Positions 1 through 6,701 of a stretch of DNA of 11,265 bases are shown here, one piece after another. The position numbers and the translations under genes are program-made. Below the pieces are notes generated by a model. The model did no database searches. It was not told where the DNA came from and saw nothing but the letters and a program-made list of their open reading frames with translations. Source of the DNA: Ruminococcus flavefaciens (GTDB taxonomy: Bacteria; Bacillota; Clostridia; Oscillospirales; Ruminococcaceae). Positions within the stretch are counted from its first letter, which is position 1. Every line of letters starts with the position of its first letter. The stretch covers positions 1 to 11,265 of the forward strand of contig DFHF01000069.1 in the NCBI GenBank assembly GCA_002371825.1. The letters run 5' to 3'.

Positions 1-225
1 GTTGATATAGAAATAACGTCCGCCCATATCGATAGGCACGTTGTTATAGCGGTAACGAGTGATACGGCGGAGACGTGCGTCCTTATAGAAGCAGTAGCCG
101 CCTGCGGTGTTAGAGATGAGTGAGAAGAATCCCTGATTGCCGAGGTAGTTTATCCACGGATAGGGAGTCCTGGGGGAGTTTATAACGTACTCCTTATTAG
201 CGTCGTCAAAAAATCCGAACTTCAT
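1..225 (-). CDS. Cellobiose phosphorylase (GH94), N-terminal 75 residues, runs off left edge
   Basis: Cytoplasmic inverting phosphorylase that splits cellobiose with phosphate into glucose 1-phosphate and glucose, saving ATP in cellulolytic anaerobes. Only the first 75 codons are in the window; the family is usually about 800 residues. The visible part matches my memory of the GH94 N-terminus: MKFGFFDDANKEYVI, then PYPWINYLGNQGFFSLISN, then GGYCFYKDARLRRITRYRYN, the Trp/Asn-rich and GGYxFYxDxRxRR segments typical of cellobiose phosphorylases. The start at 223-225 is supported by AAGGAG seven bases upstream. It has its own promoter and follows the XRE gene at 373-576 in the same direction with no clear terminator between, so read-through is possible. 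Cellodextrin phosphorylase is the main alternative; the truncated sequence cannot fully exclude it. Confidence 0.9.
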   Translation of the reverse strand, partial: MKFGFFDDANKEYVINSPRTPYPWINYLGNQGFFSLISNTAGGYCFYKDARLRRITRYRYNNVPIDMGGRYFYIN

Positions 226-281
226 GATTATACTCCTTTATTTTTCGTGATAAAAGCGGATAGTCACACCGCATTTGTTTT

Positions 282-310
282 ATTATACCATATTCTCAGG
301 AATATTACAA
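282..310 (-). promoter_or_regulatory. Promoter of the cellobiose phosphorylase gene, with a dyad in the spacer
   Basis: On the minus strand, -10 TATAAT lies at 282-287, preceded by TG one base upstream (extended -10). A -35-like TTGTAA lies at 305-310 with a 17-bp spacer. The spacer is almost filled by a perfect 16-bp dyad ATATTC-N4-GAATAT at 290-305, positioned where a bound repressor would block RNA polymerase. The predicted transcript starts near 275. A weak GCGG-N9-CCGC inverted repeat (256-272) lies in the short leader. Confidence 0.7.
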
Positions 311-372
311 TAGATATCAGAAAATTAACAATGTATTATTTTTTGTGCGGATTTTGTGCATTTTTACCTGTA

Positions 373-576
373 TCAGTCCTCAAAGGAGAAAAGCTCTTCT
401 ACGGTAGTTCCGAATACTCCGGCGATATCCATTGCGAGCTTCAGCGACGGGACGTACTGTCCCTTTTCAAGGCGGATAATGGTCTCACGGCGGACTCCTA
501 CACGCTCAGCCAGCTCACCCTGCTTCATATCGTACTTTGCACGGTATTCTTTAAGTTTTGTTTTCAGCTCGGGCAT
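373..576 (-). CDS. Small XRE-family helix-turn-helix regulator (module 1)
   Basis: A 67-residue protein that is almost entirely one Cro/CI-type DNA-binding domain. Helix 2 is around residues 18-26 (KQGELAERV) and the recognition helix around 29-38 (RRETIIRLEKG), ending with GTTVEELFSFED, the C-terminus usual for these one-domain regulators. It presumably binds as a dimer. The start ATG (574-576) overlaps the stop of the upstream membrane-protein gene as TAATG, and its AGGAGG Shine-Dalgarno is seven bases upstream. That Shine-Dalgarno also encodes the Glu run at the partner's C-terminus, so the two genes are translationally coupled. I infer that it autoregulates through the dyads at 1056-1194. 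The target genes are unknown. Confidence 0.92.
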   Translation of the reverse strand: MPELKTKLKEYRAKYDMKQGELAERVGVRRETIIRLEKGQYVPSLKLAMDIAGVFGTTVEELFSFED

Positions 577-1037
577 TATTCTTCCTCCTCTGCTTTCGGT
601 GTTCTGTCAAGCCAAAGAAAAACTCCGTTTTTCACGATGATACTGATATTTGCTATCATTACCCCAAAAACTATGATATCTCCGCCTGTGATCCCGAAGG
701 TCGTGTTATGGATGTAATTGCCTCTAAGATGCATGAATATGCCGACAGCTAATAAAATACACGGAGCAATGACTGCGGAGATCGAACCCGCTCTGTTCAT
801 ATTTGCCGTTGACAGTTCGTCAGCCTGCTCTTTTTTACCTGAGGAACAGATACAGAGCAAAACAACGACAGCCAAAGTGATAAAGACAAATACGTTGCCC
901 AGCGTCTTGCGAAGCGGTGTTTCCGGCAGCAGCATAACAGAATAAAGCGGCAGCGTCACTGCACCGCAGATGAGATTTATCCATGCCTGTTTTTTCAGAG
1001 AATTTACTTTTTTCTTGCCTTTGATCATATCTTTCAT
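576..1037 (-). CDS. Four-helix membrane protein paired with XRE regulator (module 1)
   Basis: A 153-residue integral membrane protein with no enzymatic motif I recognise. Hydrophobic segments lie at about 18-37, 47-66, 84-104 and 120-141. A polar loop between helices 2 and 3 contains ADELSTANMNRAG. The tail is charged (KAEEEE). I chose the ATG at 1035-1037 because AAAGGAG lies seven bases upstream of it; an in-frame ATG at 1053-1055 overlaps that Shine-Dalgarno and would add only six residues. The layout resembles the membrane protein at 7298-7735, including a DE pair in the loop after helix 2. Small membrane proteins of DUF2178/DUF3796 type are often next to XRE genes of this size. Assignment to any of these families is not proven here. 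Its role may be sensing or modulating the regulator, by inference from pairing only. Confidence 0.82.
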   Translation of the reverse strand: MKDMIKGKKKVNSLKKQAWINLICGAVTLPLYSVMLLPETPLRKTLGNVFVFITLAVVVLLCICSSGKKEQADELSTANMNRAGSISAVIAPCILLAVGIFMHLRGNYIHNTTFGITGGDIIVFGVMIANISIIVKNGVFLWLDRTPKAEEEE

Positions 1038-1055
1038 AATGATCGCTCCTTTCAT

Positions 1056-1194
1056 GTGATGTATTCATCACTTTGTGTGACAATTATATCACATCAAAAT
1101 GCGTAAGTCAATACGCTAAGTGACAAATTCATCACTTTTGTATGTGTGCACAATAATTACACACCGAATTTGTCAGATGTGATGAAATTGTCAC
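1056..1194. promoter_or_regulatory. Four GTGA-N8-TCAC operator-like dyads in front of module 1
   Basis: Four 16-bp dyads share GTGA half-sites. Read on plus they are D GTGATGTATTCATCAC (1056-1071), A GTGACAATTATATCAC (1077-1092), B GTGACAAATTCATCAC (1120-1135) and C GTGATGAAATTGTCAC (1179-1194). Site D is a perfect 6-4-6 palindrome. Centre-to-centre distances are 21, 43 and 59 bp, so D to A is about two helical turns and A to B about four. A covers the -10, D lies just after the predicted start, B is just upstream of the -35 and C is about 110 bp upstream. I infer binding by the module's own XRE regulator. Confidence 0.7.
1083..1111 (-). promoter_or_regulatory. Promoter of XRE/membrane module 1
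   Basis: On the minus strand, -35 TTGACT (1106-1111) and -10 TATAAT (1083-1088) are separated by 17 bp, predicting a start near 1076. The -10 lies inside dyad A (1077-1092). The -35 hexamer occupies exactly the six-base gap of another inverted repeat, GCGTA-N6-TACGC (1101-1116). Confidence 0.8.
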
Positions 1195-1206
1195 ATATCA
1201 GCAAGT

Positions 1207-1231
1207 AAAAAAGGGCGGAAACCCGCCCTTT
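1207..1231 (-). terminator. Rho-independent terminator of the citrate synthase operon
   Basis: A 9-bp stem AAAGGGCGG/CCGCCCTTT with a four-base loop is followed on the minus strand by a run of T residues. It lies six bases past the aldose epimerase stop codon and isolates that operon from module 1 downstream. Confidence 0.93.
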
Positions 1232-1236
1232 AAGCA

Positions 1237-2250
1237 TTATAACTTTGTAAAGAATCTCTCGTGTGTCTCGAAGGACTGACCGGGCTTTATCTCACGGTAG
1301 CCTGTAACATCAGCAGGGAGGCTGAGGTTCGGAGCGTCTATCATAGCTGTCATAGGCTCCGGACAGAAGTAGTGATTGAAGCCTCTGTCGTTCCAGATTA
1401 TCCAGAAGCCGTACTCCTCTGATACCTCGTAGCAGAGCTTCTTTCCGCTGGCGGTATCCTCAGCGATAATGCCGTGGAACTTATCTCCGTCAAGGTCAGC
1501 ATATTCAGCGATATACATATCGTTGTCGACTACCTGGAGCACAGGGCACTTGCTGCCGTTCTTATACTCCAGATCCCACATTGTGAGAGCCTTCAGCTTC
1601 TCTGTAGGGAGGCATCTCTCGTTGAGCTCGCATTTCTTTCCTATCGGTACAGTGAGGCGGATATCCTCTTCCCTGCCGCCGTCAGCAAAGGGAGCATTTA
1701 TTGTTGTGTGAGAGGCCAGTGACATGGGAAGCACCTTTGTGCCGGAGGTGTTTGTGAACACGATATTCTGCTCAAGGCCGTTCTCTGAGAGAGTGAAGGT
1801 GTACTCAACAACGAAGGGCACAGGGAGATACTGGAAGAATTCGTCGTTCTCGTCATAGACATAGCGAGTCTTTACCCATGCACAGTTGCTGTCGGAATCA
1901 TGCTCCACTACCTCATGGCATCTCTTGTGGAGGAAGCCGTGGATGTGGTTGTTGTATGGAGCCTTCTCGTTGACAGGAAGCTGGTAAACAGCATCAGATG
2001 TTTTGAGAACTCCGTCTGCGAAACGATTGGGGAGGTAGAGGGTGGGAAGTCCCCATACTTCAGCGGACTGCTTTATAGTATCAGCAGTATTGTCCTTGTT
2101 GAAGCGGAAGAACTCCATACCGTTCTTGTTATCTCTGAGACGGATAACGTTTGAGCCTACCTCATTTGCGATATAAGCCTCGTAGCCGCCGGCTTCAAGC
2201 TTAACGCATGAAAGTCCGCAGAGCTCAGTAATGCTTGTGGTGTTTTTCAT
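1237..2250 (-). CDS. Aldose 1-epimerase (GalM-like mutarotase)
   Basis: A 337-residue cytoplasmic protein of the galactose-mutarotase fold, which interconverts alpha and beta anomers of sugars, or sugar phosphates in related subfamilies. Visible family signatures are NRFADG (75-80, the position of GalM's NR), HIHGF with His104, SLASHTTIN with His181 (the two His positions expected at the active site), and PEPMTAMIDAPN (297-308). A Glu near the C-terminus (E320 or E328) could be the catalytic base. The start codon overlaps the upstream membrane-protein stop as ATGA, and AAAGGAAA lies about ten bases upstream, so the two are co-translated. It is the last gene of the citrate synthase operon. Substrate is not determinable. 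In a cellobiose-using cell, glucose or glucose 1-phosphate-linked metabolism is plausible but inferred. Confidence 0.88.
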   Translation of the reverse strand: MKNTTSITELCGLSCVKLEAGGYEAYIANEVGSNVIRLRDNKNGMEFFRFNKDNTADTIKQSAEVWGLPTLYLPNRFADGVLKTSDAVYQLPVNEKAPYNNHIHGFLHKRCHEVVEHDSDSNCAWVKTRYVYDENDEFFQYLPVPFVVEYTFTLSENGLEQNIVFTNTSGTKVLPMSLASHTTINAPFADGGREEDIRLTVPIGKKCELNERCLPTEKLKALTMWDLEYKNGSKCPVLQVVDNDMYIAEYADLDGDKFHGIIAEDTASGKKLCYEVSEEYGFWIIWNDRGFNHYFCPEPMTAMIDAPNLSLPADVTGYREIKPGQSFETHERFFTKL

Positions 2251-2882
2251 TTTACATCACTTTCCTTTCGGTTTTTGTTTTTTATAAGAACTATCGTAGT
2301 TATAAGTGTGAACAGGCTGTTTAATACGATAAGAGCTATCCACAGCAGCCATAGGATTAGTGTTCCTAAGAGGTAATTTGATAGTAATCGGTCGCCATAC
2401 CAATCTATAGCGGAGTTTATGATGCCTTTACTGTCAAGAAAAGCGTCTTCAAACATTTCCAGTGACAGCAGTCCGGCCAAGCCGCCGATCGTTCCGAAGC
2501 AGAACGGAAGCAGGGAGCGAAGCTTTTCCGTGATATGCTCAGTCTGCTGTACGAACAGCTTTTTTACAAGCTTTCTCCGTACTCTCTCAGTAAGGAATCC
2601 GACTGCACATACCAGGATGAATAATACTCCGTATTCCACCGAAAAGTCACTAATAGCGCTGTAGAGGGAGGCTATTGCTATAGCGGCAATGGAGAAGACC
2701 ACCAGGGCATTTGCTGTTCCCGCTAAGAATAAGAGTATATACGGGATCCTCGCCGCAGATCTTTTCTCAGAGGGCAGGACTTTCACATCGTCCTTCTGCC
2801 GGAGTATCACCTTGCCTGTCACGAAGGCGAAAACCGGAAGCAGGACTAATATTATTGCAATAAGCTGTCCTAAAGCATCCAT
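2247..2882 (-). CDS. Five-helix membrane protein of unknown function
   Basis: A 211-residue hydrophobic protein that I do not recognise. Membrane segments are likely at about 5-23, 47-74, 83-98, 124-143 and 168-200; the second and last are long enough to contain a turn. A basic linker (ERVRRKLVKKLF, about 99-110) lies between segments 3 and 4, and the tail is charged and hydrophilic (KNKNRKESDVK). The start is well supported by AAAGGAGG eight bases upstream. It lies 39 bp after the citrate synthase stop and overlaps the epimerase start by four bases, so it belongs to that operon. A short inverted repeat CTTTCG-N2-CGAAAG (2895-2908) reaches into the 5' part of its Shine-Dalgarno and might modulate translation. 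No transporter or sensor motif is evident. Confidence 0.8.
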   Translation of the reverse strand: MDALGQLIAIILVLLPVFAFVTGKVILRQKDDVKVLPSEKRSAARIPYILLFLAGTANALVVFSIAAIAIASLYSAISDFSVEYGVLFILVCAVGFLTERVRRKLVKKLFVQQTEHITEKLRSLLPFCFGTIGGLAGLLSLEMFEDAFLDSKGIINSAIDWYGDRLLSNYLLGTLILWLLWIALIVLNSLFTLITTIVLIKNKNRKESDVK

Positions 2883-2921
2883 ATCTTTGTCCTCCTTTCG
2901 GGCGAAAGAACGATTTCAGCG

Positions 2922-4289
2922 TCAATCCATACGATTCTCCATATCGGTGTATTCACGCATGGGCGAGATAGCCTTGTATGCAGGGCGGATTATCTTGTTG
3001 GAGTTGATAAGCTCTTCTATACGGTGGGCTGACCAGCCGGCTATTCTTGAAGTAGCAAACAGGGGAGTGAACAGCTCGTCCGGTATGCCCAGCATACGGT
3101 AAACGAAGCCGCTGTAGAAGTCTACGTTGGCACAGACTCCCTTGTAAATACGTCTTTCCTCAGCTATTACATCGGGGGCAAGCTTCTCCACCAGTGAATA
3201 AAGTCTGAATTCGTCTTCACGGCCCTTTTCAGAGGAGAGCTTCTCGACAAAGCTCTTGAAAACCTTGGCTCTTGGGTCTGACTGTGAGTATACAGCGTGT
3301 CCCATGCCGTAGATAAGGCCTGCCTTATCAAAAGCTTCCTTGTGGAGCAGCTTCCGGAGATAGGACTTGACCTCTTCTTCATCGGTCCAGTTGCCAATGT
3401 GTTCCTTCATATCATCGAACATCATAGCCACCTTTATATTGGCTCCGCCGTGCTTGGGACCTTTAAGTGAACCCAGTGCTGCGGCAATAGCGGAATAGGT
3501 ATCGGTGCCGGAAGAGGACACAACGTGCACGGTGAATGTGGAGTTGTTTCCGCCGCCGTGTTCAGCATGGAGCACCAGTGCAAGGTCGAGGATACGGGCT
3601 TCAAGCTCGGTATAGTTCTTATTGGGACGGAGCATATAGAGCAGATTCTCTGAAATGGAGAGCTCCGGGTCGGGGTCGTGGATGAAGAGACTTCCGCCGA
3701 AGGTCGAATAGCGGTAAGCCTGATAGCCGTATACTGCCAGTACAGGGAACAGAGTTATGAGCTCTATACACTGCCTGAGCACATTGGGGATAGATATATC
3801 ATTGGCATTTTCGTCATAGGAATATAATGCAAGAACGCTCTTTGCGAGAGTATTCATCATATTGTCGCTGGGAGCCTTCATTATAACATCACGGTTGAAA
3901 GAGGAGGGGAGCTTGCGGAAATCTGCAAGTATCTTCCTGAACTCGGCAAGCTCATGAGCAGAGGGCATAGTGCCGAAGAGGAGCAGGTAAACAGTCTCCT
4001 CGAAGCCGAAGCGCTTCTCCTTTATGAAACCGGCGACGATATCCTCAACGTCGATACCACGGTAATAGAGCTTTCCGTCACCGTGATTCGGCATACCCTC
4101 TCCGGTATCGAGCACTTTTATGGTGCTGATATTGGTGAGGCCGGCTACAACGCCGTTTCCGTTAATATCTCTGAGACCACGTTTAACGTCGTATTGTGTG
4201 TATAGTGTAGGATCGATCTTGTAGCCCTCCATTGAGCGTTCGGCGAGAGCCTTTATTTCTGGTGTGATTTCGGAAAAACCGTACTTCAT
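2922..4289 (-). CDS. gltA: Citrate synthase
   Basis: A 455-residue cytoplasmic enzyme that condenses oxaloacetate with acetyl-CoA to citrate, probably feeding the oxidative branch towards 2-oxoglutarate and glutamate in an anaerobe. Conserved segments include YYRGIDVEDIV (75-85), LHAEHGGGNNSTFTVHVVSS (240-259, substrate-site His), GPKHGGAN (277-284), GMGHAVYSQSDPRA (328-341, His331 and citrate-binding Arg340) and CANVDFYSGF (386-395, catalytic Asp389). It is of the roughly 450-residue type known from clostridia. An upstream in-frame extension exists, but the promoter's -10 and -35 lie inside it, so it cannot be translated from that transcript. The ATG at 4287-4289 gives the normal family start and has a modest AAAGGGA upstream. 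It is the first gene of an operon with a membrane protein and an aldose epimerase. 2-Methylcitrate synthase activity cannot be excluded from sequence. Confidence 0.95.
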   Translation of the reverse strand: MKYGFSEITPEIKALAERSMEGYKIDPTLYTQYDVKRGLRDINGNGVVAGLTNISTIKVLDTGEGMPNHGDGKLYYRGIDVEDIVAGFIKEKRFGFEETVYLLLFGTMPSAHELAEFRKILADFRKLPSSFNRDVIMKAPSDNMMNTLAKSVLALYSYDENANDISIPNVLRQCIELITLFPVLAVYGYQAYRYSTFGGSLFIHDPDPELSISENLLYMLRPNKNYTELEARILDLALVLHAEHGGGNNSTFTVHVVSSSGTDTYSAIAAALGSLKGPKHGGANIKVAMMFDDMKEHIGNWTDEEEVKSYLRKLLHKEAFDKAGLIYGMGHAVYSQSDPRAKVFKSFVEKLSSEKGREDEFRLYSLVEKLAPDVIAEERRIYKGVCANVDFYSGFVYRMLGIPDELFTPLFATSRIAGWSAHRIEELINSNKIIRPAYKAISPMREYTDMENRMD

Positions 4290-4428
4290 GATATCGTCAT
4301 CCCTTTCTTTGATTATTCGCTCTGACAGAAATAAAAAATCCGGAAGCATCAGTGCAGCAGCATACAAAAGGCCGCTTTGAGTGGTCGTATATACATCCGG
4401 AAGAATACATATAGTATTAGATAATATA

Positions 4429-4457
4429 ATTATAACCTGTTTCCACAAACTTGTCAA
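4429..4457 (-). promoter_or_regulatory. Consensus promoter of the citrate synthase operon
   Basis: On the minus strand, a perfect -35 TTGACA (4452-4457) and perfect -10 TATAAT (4429-4434) are separated by 17 bp. The predicted start is near 4422, leaving an untranslated leader of about 130 nt before the citrate synthase ATG. The leader contains two copies of CTTCCGGAT and a possible 37-codon upstream ORF (4297-4410). Confidence 0.88.
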
Positions 4458-4528
4458 GCTTTTGTACAGATATCGCAGTCAACACAGCTAAAAAAATGTT
4501 CAATTATTGTGGATTTTGTAAATTGCTA

Positions 4529-4557
4529 TTGCAAATAAAGGAATTATATGATAATAT
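4529..4557 (+). promoter_or_regulatory. Probable promoter of the zinc-ribbon/TPM operon
   Basis: TTGCAA (4529-4534), 17 bp, TAATAT (4552-4557). A second reading, TTGCTA (4523-4528) with TATGAT (4546-4551), is also spaced 17 bp, so the exact hexamers are uncertain. It is divergent from the citrate synthase promoter about 70 bp away. The stretch 4458-4651 holds these two promoters and the leader, and nothing else that I can identify. Confidence 0.5.
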
Positions 4558-4651
4558 AATATATGAATATATTCAGGCCGAAGCCGGTGAGGAGTCTTCA
4601 GGAGTCCTTGCCGTATAGGGCATTAAGGCTTTCATGAAAGGAGTGTCGGGA

Positions 4652-5710
4652 TTGGACGCAGCGATCTATAAATGTCCGAATTGCAACGCTGATCTGAAAT
4701 TTGATCCGGTCACACAAAAACTAAGCTGTGAATACTGCCTCAGCAGTTTTACTATAGATGAAATAAAAAAATTATGCGCAGAAACCGAAAACAGTATACC
4801 CGATGCGGCTGAAGTACAGCTTCAGCAGGATTTTGAGGAGCATACCAATCTATATCACTGTTCAAGCTGCGGAGCGGATATAATGTGCGATGACAGACAG
4901 ACTGCGCTCTTCTGTTATTATTGTCACAATCCTGTTATCCTTGCCGGAAAGCTGACAGGTCAGTACAAGCCGGATAAGGTCATCGGCTTCAAGATAAACA
5001 GGGATATGGCAGTCGATATGTTCAAAAGATGGGTGCAGAAAAGGATGTTTGTGCCTAAGGATTTCAAATCTGAACAGCAGATAGAAAAGATAACCGGTCT
5101 TTATGTGCCTTTCTGGGCGGCTGACTGCGATATAAATGCGGATTTCAGCGCTATCGGCAAAAAGGTCAGAGGCTGGACCAGCGGAGAATATCACTACACC
5201 GAGACAAAGGAATTCCGTGTTGTAAGACGGGGCAAGATAGCTGTTGACGGTATCCCTGCTGACGGCGAGAGCAAGATAGATGACCTGCTTATGGAATCTA
5301 TCGAGCCTTTCGATTATAATGACCTCAAAGACTTCTCCATGTCCTACCTCAGCGGCTTCTTCGCTGATAAGTATGATGTGGATAAAGCCGGAGTCTTCCC
5401 AAGGATACGTTCCCGTGCCTCACAGGCCGGTAAAAAGGTAGTGCGTGACAGCATCGGTTCCTATACCTCCCTTAATGTGGCAGTGGAGCAGTATAATATA
5501 ATGAAGACCGACTGGCAGTATATGATGCTGCCGGTATGGTTCATGAGCTATAAATATAAGGATAAGGTGTATGAGTTCGCCATAAACGGACAGACCGGAA
5601 AGCTGGCAGGAACTCCTCCCCTTGATAAGAGGAAACTGAAGCTCACCTGTCTCGGATTAGGGGCGGCTGTTGCTCTGATACTCGGATTTGTGGGAGGTGG
5701 ATTCTTCTGA
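4652..5710 (+). CDS. TFIIB-type zinc-ribbon protein with C-terminal membrane anchor
   Basis: A 352-residue protein (from the TTG start) with two zinc ribbons of identical spacing: Cys8/Cys11 with Cys26/Cys29 (CPNC, CEYC) and Cys70/Cys73 with Cys88/Cys91 (CSSC, CYYC). A beta-rich middle with YVPFWAADCD (151-160) and MLPVWFMSYKY (292-302) resembles the widespread clostridial 'TFIIB-type zinc ribbon-containing protein' family. The last 20 residues are a hydrophobic helix ending GGGFF with no tail, so it is probably tail-anchored with the ribbons in the cytoplasm. I prefer TTG at 4652 because AAAGGAG lies eight bases upstream; the in-frame ATG at 4634 immediately precedes that Shine-Dalgarno and would add six residues. 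It is coupled to the TPM-domain gene by a TGATG overlap. The function is unknown; the genes probably act together at the envelope. Confidence 0.85.
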   Translation: MDAAIYKCPNCNADLKFDPVTQKLSCEYCLSSFTIDEIKKLCAETENSIPDAAEVQLQQDFEEHTNLYHCSSCGADIMCDDRQTALFCYYCHNPVILAGKLTGQYKPDKVIGFKINRDMAVDMFKRWVQKRMFVPKDFKSEQQIEKITGLYVPFWAADCDINADFSAIGKKVRGWTSGEYHYTETKEFRVVRRGKIAVDGIPADGESKIDDLLMESIEPFDYNDLKDFSMSYLSGFFADKYDVDKAGVFPRIRSRASQAGKKVVRDSIGSYTSLNVAVEQYNIMKTDWQYMMLPVWFMSYKYKDKVYEFAINGQTGKLAGTPPLDKRKLKLTCLGLGAAVALILGFVGGGFF

Positions 5711-6663
5711 TGAAAAAATCAGGAAATGCTCTCCTAACTATTGTTCTGTTTTTAGTGGGAATTATCGCAGTATTTGCCGCAGATATCCTGATAGTCAATT
5801 CGTTTACCACAAAGAATCTGGCCGCAGGCTTCAGCGGAGATACTTCAGACTCCGGAATTATAGATGAGCGGGGAGTCTTTGACGAAGAGCCCTCCACTAT
5901 CAATGGCCTTCAGAAGCGTGTCCGCCAGTGTGCAGAAAAAACGGAGATGAATATCCTTATCTATATTGCCGGAGATCCGCACTACGGCTATTCTGACGGC
6001 GAGATCGAGGACTTTGATGACAGGCTTTATGACCAGACCTTCGGCGAATATACTGACGGACTTATATATTATATTGACCTCTCGGGACAGTCTCCCGCTC
6101 ATGATGATATCTCCAGAAGCGGCAGGGCGGCTATGGTCTATTCAGAGGATGACTGCCAGAGTATATTCACTGCTCTCGATAATTACCTGCCTAAGTCCGG
6201 AATGAGCTACGGTTCAGAGGATATCAGAGATGCTATCGAGGTGTTCTGCGAGAAGCTGGAACGGTTCCATGATGAATATAAGCCCAGTAATTATAAGTTC
6301 TTCCACGATAAGGTGTCAAATCCTTCGGTATATGTGTTCGTCAAGGACGGCGAGACCTATGTCACAAAGGGAAGGGCTCCCGGTGCAAAGCTGATAAGAC
6401 TCCTTATCGCTGAGCTCATAGGCTTTGTTACAGGACTTGTGACTTATCTTATCGTAAAGATCAGATATAAGTTCAAGAATACTACTAATCCCAGTGTCTA
6501 TGTTTCAAGGGAAAGATCGGCGCTTACTGAACGCAGTGATACCCTCATAAGAAGCTATGTGACCAAACATAGGATCTCCAGCAACAGCGGCGGAGGCCGA
6601 GGCTTCGGCGGCGGAGGCGGAGGTCACGGCGGAAGCCACAGCCACAGCGGACATAGCAGATAA
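5710..6663 (+). CDS. TPM-domain membrane protein with Gly/His-rich tail
   Basis: A 317-residue protein with an N-terminal membrane helix or uncleaved signal (about 8-30), an extracytoplasmic domain of TPM (YgcG/TPM_phosphatase) type (about 50-190, with DERGVFDE, MNILIYIAGDP and DGLIYYIDLS), a second helix (about 229-249) and a tail ending in a Gly-rich then Ser/His-rich stretch (293-317: GGGRGFGGGGGGHGG, SHSHSGH). Glycine-rich C-termini are common in TPM proteins. The His residues could bind metal, by inference. The start has GGGAGGTGG nine bases upstream and overlaps the preceding stop as TGATG. It forms a two-gene operon with the zinc-ribbon protein and is followed by a strong terminator. 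The biochemical role is not established: some TPM proteins are linked to phosphatase activity or to membrane protein assembly and repair, and neither can be assigned here. Confidence 0.83.
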   Translation: MKKSGNALLTIVLFLVGIIAVFAADILIVNSFTTKNLAAGFSGDTSDSGIIDERGVFDEEPSTINGLQKRVRQCAEKTEMNILIYIAGDPHYGYSDGEIEDFDDRLYDQTFGEYTDGLIYYIDLSGQSPAHDDISRSGRAAMVYSEDDCQSIFTALDNYLPKSGMSYGSEDIRDAIEVFCEKLERFHDEYKPSNYKFFHDKVSNPSVYVFVKDGETYVTKGRAPGAKLIRLLIAELIGFVTGLVTYLIVKIRYKFKNTTNPSVYVSRERSALTERSDTLIRSYVTKHRISSNSGGGRGFGGGGGGHGGSHSHSGHSR

Positions 6664-6667
6664 AATT

Positions 6668-6701
6668 ATCCCTCTTTCACATTTGTGAGAGAGGGATTTT
6701 T
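6668..6701 (+). terminator. Rho-independent terminator after the TPM gene
   Basis: A 13-bp stem (6668-6680 with 6685-6697, one G-U pair) with loop ATTT is followed by TTTTT. It begins five bases after the TPM stop codon. Confidence 0.92.

Noticed and set aside
247..717. Open frame of 156 codons on plus
   Set aside because: It is antisense to the XRE gene and the C-terminal part of the membrane-protein gene, has no Shine-Dalgarno and has no recognisable protein features.
1076..1093. TGTGA...TCACA resembling a CRP site
   Set aside because: The gap is 8 bases rather than the 6 of CRP sites, cAMP-CRP regulation is not expected in this group of Firmicutes, and the same dyad recurs four times beside an XRE gene.
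4290..4422. Riboswitch or T-box in the citrate synthase leader
   Set aside because: No recognisable aptamer or T-box signature and no strong terminator hairpin; only two TCCGGA repeats with weak pairing.
4290..4457. 56-residue N-terminal extension of citrate synthase
   Set aside because: The perfect -35 and -10 elements lie within it, it lacks a good Shine-Dalgarno, and family members start near the ATG at 4289.
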